In this document: one piece after another, positions 21,926 to 23,821 of the stretch | Numbering within the stretch: the stretch's first letter is position 1 | How the letters are laid out: every line of letters starts with the position of its first letter | Virus record (IMG/VR): IMGVR_UViG_3300046513_000093 | Coordinates: 1-23,821 of that record | Length of the DNA: 23,821 nt | Direction: 5' to 3' (one strand) | DNA from: a virus | Notes under the pieces: model-generated | Database searches by the model: none | Told to the model about the DNA's origin: nothing | Seen by the model: only the letters and a program-made list of their open reading frames with translations | Made by a program: the position numbers and the translations under genes

Positions 21926-22214
21926 CAGTACATTCCCTGTGGGGTTATCGGTCAATGTACTGGATGATGTACTAACTGTCGTGTCTTGGGAAGGTTTGGG
22001 ATGGTACTCGGCGGTACGCCAAATCAGCGCCTTTGCGGGCTGAGGCTGTATTTCTGACATGTGCCGGTTTGGGATGGGAAATCAGAGTGGAAACCTTGAA
22101 GATTTCCACGGTATTGAGAGCCTTGAAAGGTGGCGATCGCCTGGGCGAAAAAATGCAGGCAGCGAGTTTACCAGCAATGGTTTGCCCAAGCACAGCCAGA
22201 ACCTGACTCGATGG
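21926..22214. other. Repeat-rich region upstream of int; probable prophage-host junction
   Basis: About 290 bases without a convincing gene. It contains ATGTACT at 21955-21961 and 21967-21973 plus its inverse AGTACAT at 21927-21933; a 12-base direct repeat GGTTTGGGATGG at 21993-22004 and 22066-22077; an inverted repeat GTGGAAA/TTTCCAC (22087-22093, 22103-22109); and the 10-bp palindrome GGCGATCGCC at 22132-22141. These could be integrase arm sites, the att core, or the int operator. No tRNA or tmRNA gene end is recognised, so the exact junction cannot be fixed. Confidence 0.5.
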
Positions 22215-23297
22215 TTAAGCCAAAGGTATCAGTCGCTCGGCCAGGCGGCCCGTATCTACCAGCTCGATGAACTCATCGCCAAGCCGCCGGCTGTTTTCCA
22301 TCGCCTTGCGCCAGTAGGTTTGACGCTCTTTGTCTTTGCCCACGAAACGCTTGAAATCGCTGCGGTCCGGCAGCTTGCCGAACGGCAGCGTCGACAGGTA
22401 TTCCCGCGACGGCGCGAGCAGCAAAACGTCCTGCAGCCGGCCAGGCTCGCCGCGCCGCCAGGGCAGAGTCTTGTCGAACCAGCCGGGGATGATTTTGTCG
22501 GTGAAATGCGGGTAAATCACGATATCGCTGCCGCTGTAGGGCAGGTCCAAGTGGTAATCCAGCAAGCCGCCGTCGCGGAAGGTACCCGGCCCGACGCCTG
22601 GAATGTCCATCACGCCCTGCATCACCATCGGGATCGAACCGGACGCCAGCAAGGCCTGGCGTAGATTGGAGGTGTCGAGGTGCAGGCAGCGGGAAGGAAA
22701 GTCCGTGAGAGCCGAAAGAGGCGGGGCCAGCCGGGCGTCGTGCATGATCAGCCGTTCGAAATGCCGCGACAGCCGGGCACGCCCGATCAGGTTGTTGGCA
22801 ATCACCGATCCAAGGCCCAGACCCAAGCCGCCACGATGATCCAGCGCAAGCAGGCCATGGCTTTTGACGATCAAGATATTCAGTCGGTAATGCGGGTTGT
22901 TCAACACGCTCGCATCGCGGCCCTGAAGCAGGTCGTCAAGCATCTTCACGCAACTGCGGCTGACTTCGGCCATGGTCACGCCCTTGGCGAAGCTCTGCTC
23001 GTTGTACAGCTTGCCGAGCAGTTCAAGGCCCTCTACCGGATTGGGCAGGCAGGCACTGGCGAAGCGCCAGGAGCCGATGGACGCACCGATCAACGAGCGT
23101 TCACGTTCGGCGCGGGGCAGCCATTCGCCGAACAGCGCCAAGTCCAACCCCTGAATGCCCAATGCCTTGGGACCACCCGCCGCGCCGGGGATGATGCCAA
23201 CGTCAGCCGGCGCCAGGCCTCGCTCGCGAATCCGCGTCATGGCTCGGACGCCAGCCTTGATCGTCAGGACCGGGGAGTTGATGTGAATGGCACTCAT
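22215..23297 (-). CDS. Patatin-like phospholipase (host gene)
   Basis: 360 residues from ATG at 23297 (minus), with AGGAG six bases ahead. Patatin-family lipid acyl hydrolases use a Ser-Asp dyad. Here the glycine-rich oxyanion segment GAAGGPKAL (residues 38-46), nucleophile Ser73 in GASIGSW, and Asp242 in FRDGGLLDYH are all present, and the central LLASGSIPMVMQG segment (217-229) is also typical. No signal peptide is visible, so the protein is probably cytoplasmic or membrane-associated. The substrate is unknown. It looks complete (TAA at 22215-22217) and is not disrupted by the prophage, whose junction lies just past its 3' end. Divergent from the PepSY gene across 166 bases. Confidence 0.88.
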   Translation of the reverse strand: MSAIHINSPVLTIKAGVRAMTRIRERGLAPADVGIIPGAAGGPKALGIQGLDLALFGEWLPRAERERSLIGASIGSWRFASACLPNPVEGLELLGKLYNEQSFAKGVTMAEVSRSCVKMLDDLLQGRDASVLNNPHYRLNILIVKSHGLLALDHRGGLGLGLGSVIANNLIGRARLSRHFERLIMHDARLAPPLSALTDFPSRCLHLDTSNLRQALLASGSIPMVMQGVMDIPGVGPGTFRDGGLLDYHLDLPYSGSDIVIYPHFTDKIIPGWFDKTLPWRRGEPGRLQDVLLLAPSREYLSTLPFGKLPDRSDFKRFVGKDKERQTYWRKAMENSRRLGDEFIELVDTGRLAERLIPLA

Positions 23298-23463
23298 GGC
23301 GACTCCTGAGGTGAACAGCGGCGAATTATATCCGCTGTAGAGCGTTCAGGAGGTGTGCGAAATTTCCTACATGGTGGCATCTAGCCAGAAAAATTCAGCT
23401 TCAATTAAGTTCGGCTGTTTATTGTGAGCTCCGTAAACATGATCACTACAACGGAGACTTACC

Positions 23464-23772
23464 ATGAACACTTTCACTGCTTTTTTCGCCGCTTCTGCCC
23501 TGGCAGTCACCGCAGGTTACGTACAGGCCAAAGATCTGGGCCCGGACGAGGCACTCAAACTGCGCGATGCGGGTACTATTCAGTCTTTCGAAAAATTGAA
23601 CGCGGCGGCGCTGGCCAAACACCCGAATGCGACCATCACCGACACCGAGCTGGAACAGGAATATGGCAAATACGTTTATCAAGTCGAACTGCGTGATGCC
23701 AAGGGCGTCGAGTGGGACGTCGAGCTCGACGCAGTCAGCGGCCAGGTACTCAAAGACCACCAGGACACCTGA
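23464..23772 (+). CDS. Secreted PepSY-domain protein (host gene)
   Basis: 102 residues; ACGGAG precedes the ATG. An N-terminal signal peptide (hydrophobic residues 4-20, cleavage probably after VQA at residue 22) gives a periplasmic product. The mature part is one PepSY-like domain: a helical SFEKLNAAALAKHPNATI segment followed by strands YVYQVELRDAKGVEWDVEL and a DAVSGQVL end. Small PepSY proteins are thought to inhibit or modulate proteases or to sit beside two-component systems. None is visible here because the window ends 49 bases later. Function is inferred from the domain. Confidence 0.85.
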   Translation: MNTFTAFFAASALAVTAGYVQAKDLGPDEALKLRDAGTIQSFEKLNAAALAKHPNATITDTELEQEYGKYVYQVELRDAKGVEWDVELDAVSGQVLKDHQDT

Positions 23773-23779
23773 TGACCGC

Positions 23780-23818
23780 CAGTAAACGTCCCCATCAATG
23801 TTTCGTTTACTGTTTACT
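23780..23818. repeat. AGTAAAC repeat cluster after the PepSY gene
   Basis: CAGTAAACG at 23780-23788 and CGTTTACTG at 23804-23812 form a perfect 9-bp inverted repeat with a 15-nt spacer. A further GTTTACT copy at 23812-23818 abuts the second arm. This may be an operator or a hairpin, or the start of a reading frame opening at 23772 that runs off the window. Confidence 0.4.
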
Positions 23819-23821
23819 TGC

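Noticed and set aside
21926-22060. 45-residue N-terminal extension of the integrase from ATG 22060
   Set aside because: No Shine-Dalgarno, Ser/Thr-rich sequence unlike the family, and repeat motifs within; the arm-binding domain begins right after GTG 21925.
21972-22193. 73-codon minus-strand open frame upstream of int
   Set aside because: It overlaps the repeat region, has no ribosome site and no recognisable protein features.
22060-22215. tRNA or tmRNA gene as integration target
   Set aside because: No T-loop GGTTCGA-type element with matching acceptor stem could be found on either strand.
1-23821. CRISPR arrays, insertion sequences or rRNA genes
   Set aside because: No regularly spaced short repeats, transposase genes with terminal inverted repeats, or rRNA-like sequence were seen.

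Overview
The window is the right-hand part of a lambda-like siphophage prophage joined to host chromosome. The host looks like a Pseudomonas of the fluorescens/syringae type. This is inferred from high-GC coding sequence, the style of the late genes, a P4-type integrase, and flanking patatin-like and PepSY genes; no single marker proves it. The prophage occupies about 1 to 22.0 kb and the chromosome about 22.2 to 23.8 kb. The left prophage end (early genes, repressor, terminase, portal) lies outside.

Layout, left to right. Bases 1-3205 hold the 3' part of the major capsid gene and the head-completion/neck genes, ending with HK97 gp10-like and tail-terminator proteins. Bases 3277-8911 hold the tail tube protein, a G/GT tail-assembly-chaperone pair with a programmed -1 frameshift signal, a 1074-residue tape measure protein, and the M and L homologues. 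Bases 8920-17389 hold K, I and the large receptor-binding protein J. K and I, which adjoin in lambda, are separated here by a two-gene cassette: a superinfection-immunity membrane protein with a SHOCT tail, then a small lipoprotein, closed by a strong intrinsic terminator. Two small translationally coupled genes follow J, then a 70-residue protein and a terminator. Lysis genes follow (GH24 endolysin, Rz with nested Rz1); no holin is visible. Next come a minus-strand cysteine-rich small protein, a UmuD'-like gene directly behind a LexA box, and a minus-strand tyrosine integrase. The 290 bases upstream of the integrase carry several direct and inverted repeats and probably contain the attachment site. 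Beyond are host genes for a patatin-like phospholipase (minus) and a PepSY protein (plus).

How it works together. The plus-strand genes from capsid to Rz read as one late transcript, mostly with 1-4 base overlaps or very short gaps. Four longer gaps hold terminator-like or tetraloop hairpins placed 16-34 bases before the next start codon, so the late transcript probably needs antitermination or uses partial termination to set gene dosage. The K-I cassette and the genes between Rz and the integrase look like morons, able to act in the lysogen: exclusion of other phages and an SOS-linked function.

Most notable observations: a GGGAAAC slippery heptamer directly before the G stop codon with a 12-bp hairpin 7 nt downstream; the exclusion-type cassette splitting K and I; an SOS-controlled gene that starts as a pre-processed UmuD' (as P1 HumD does); internally duplicated binding-like modules in J; and a repeat-rich control/attachment region in front of the integrase.
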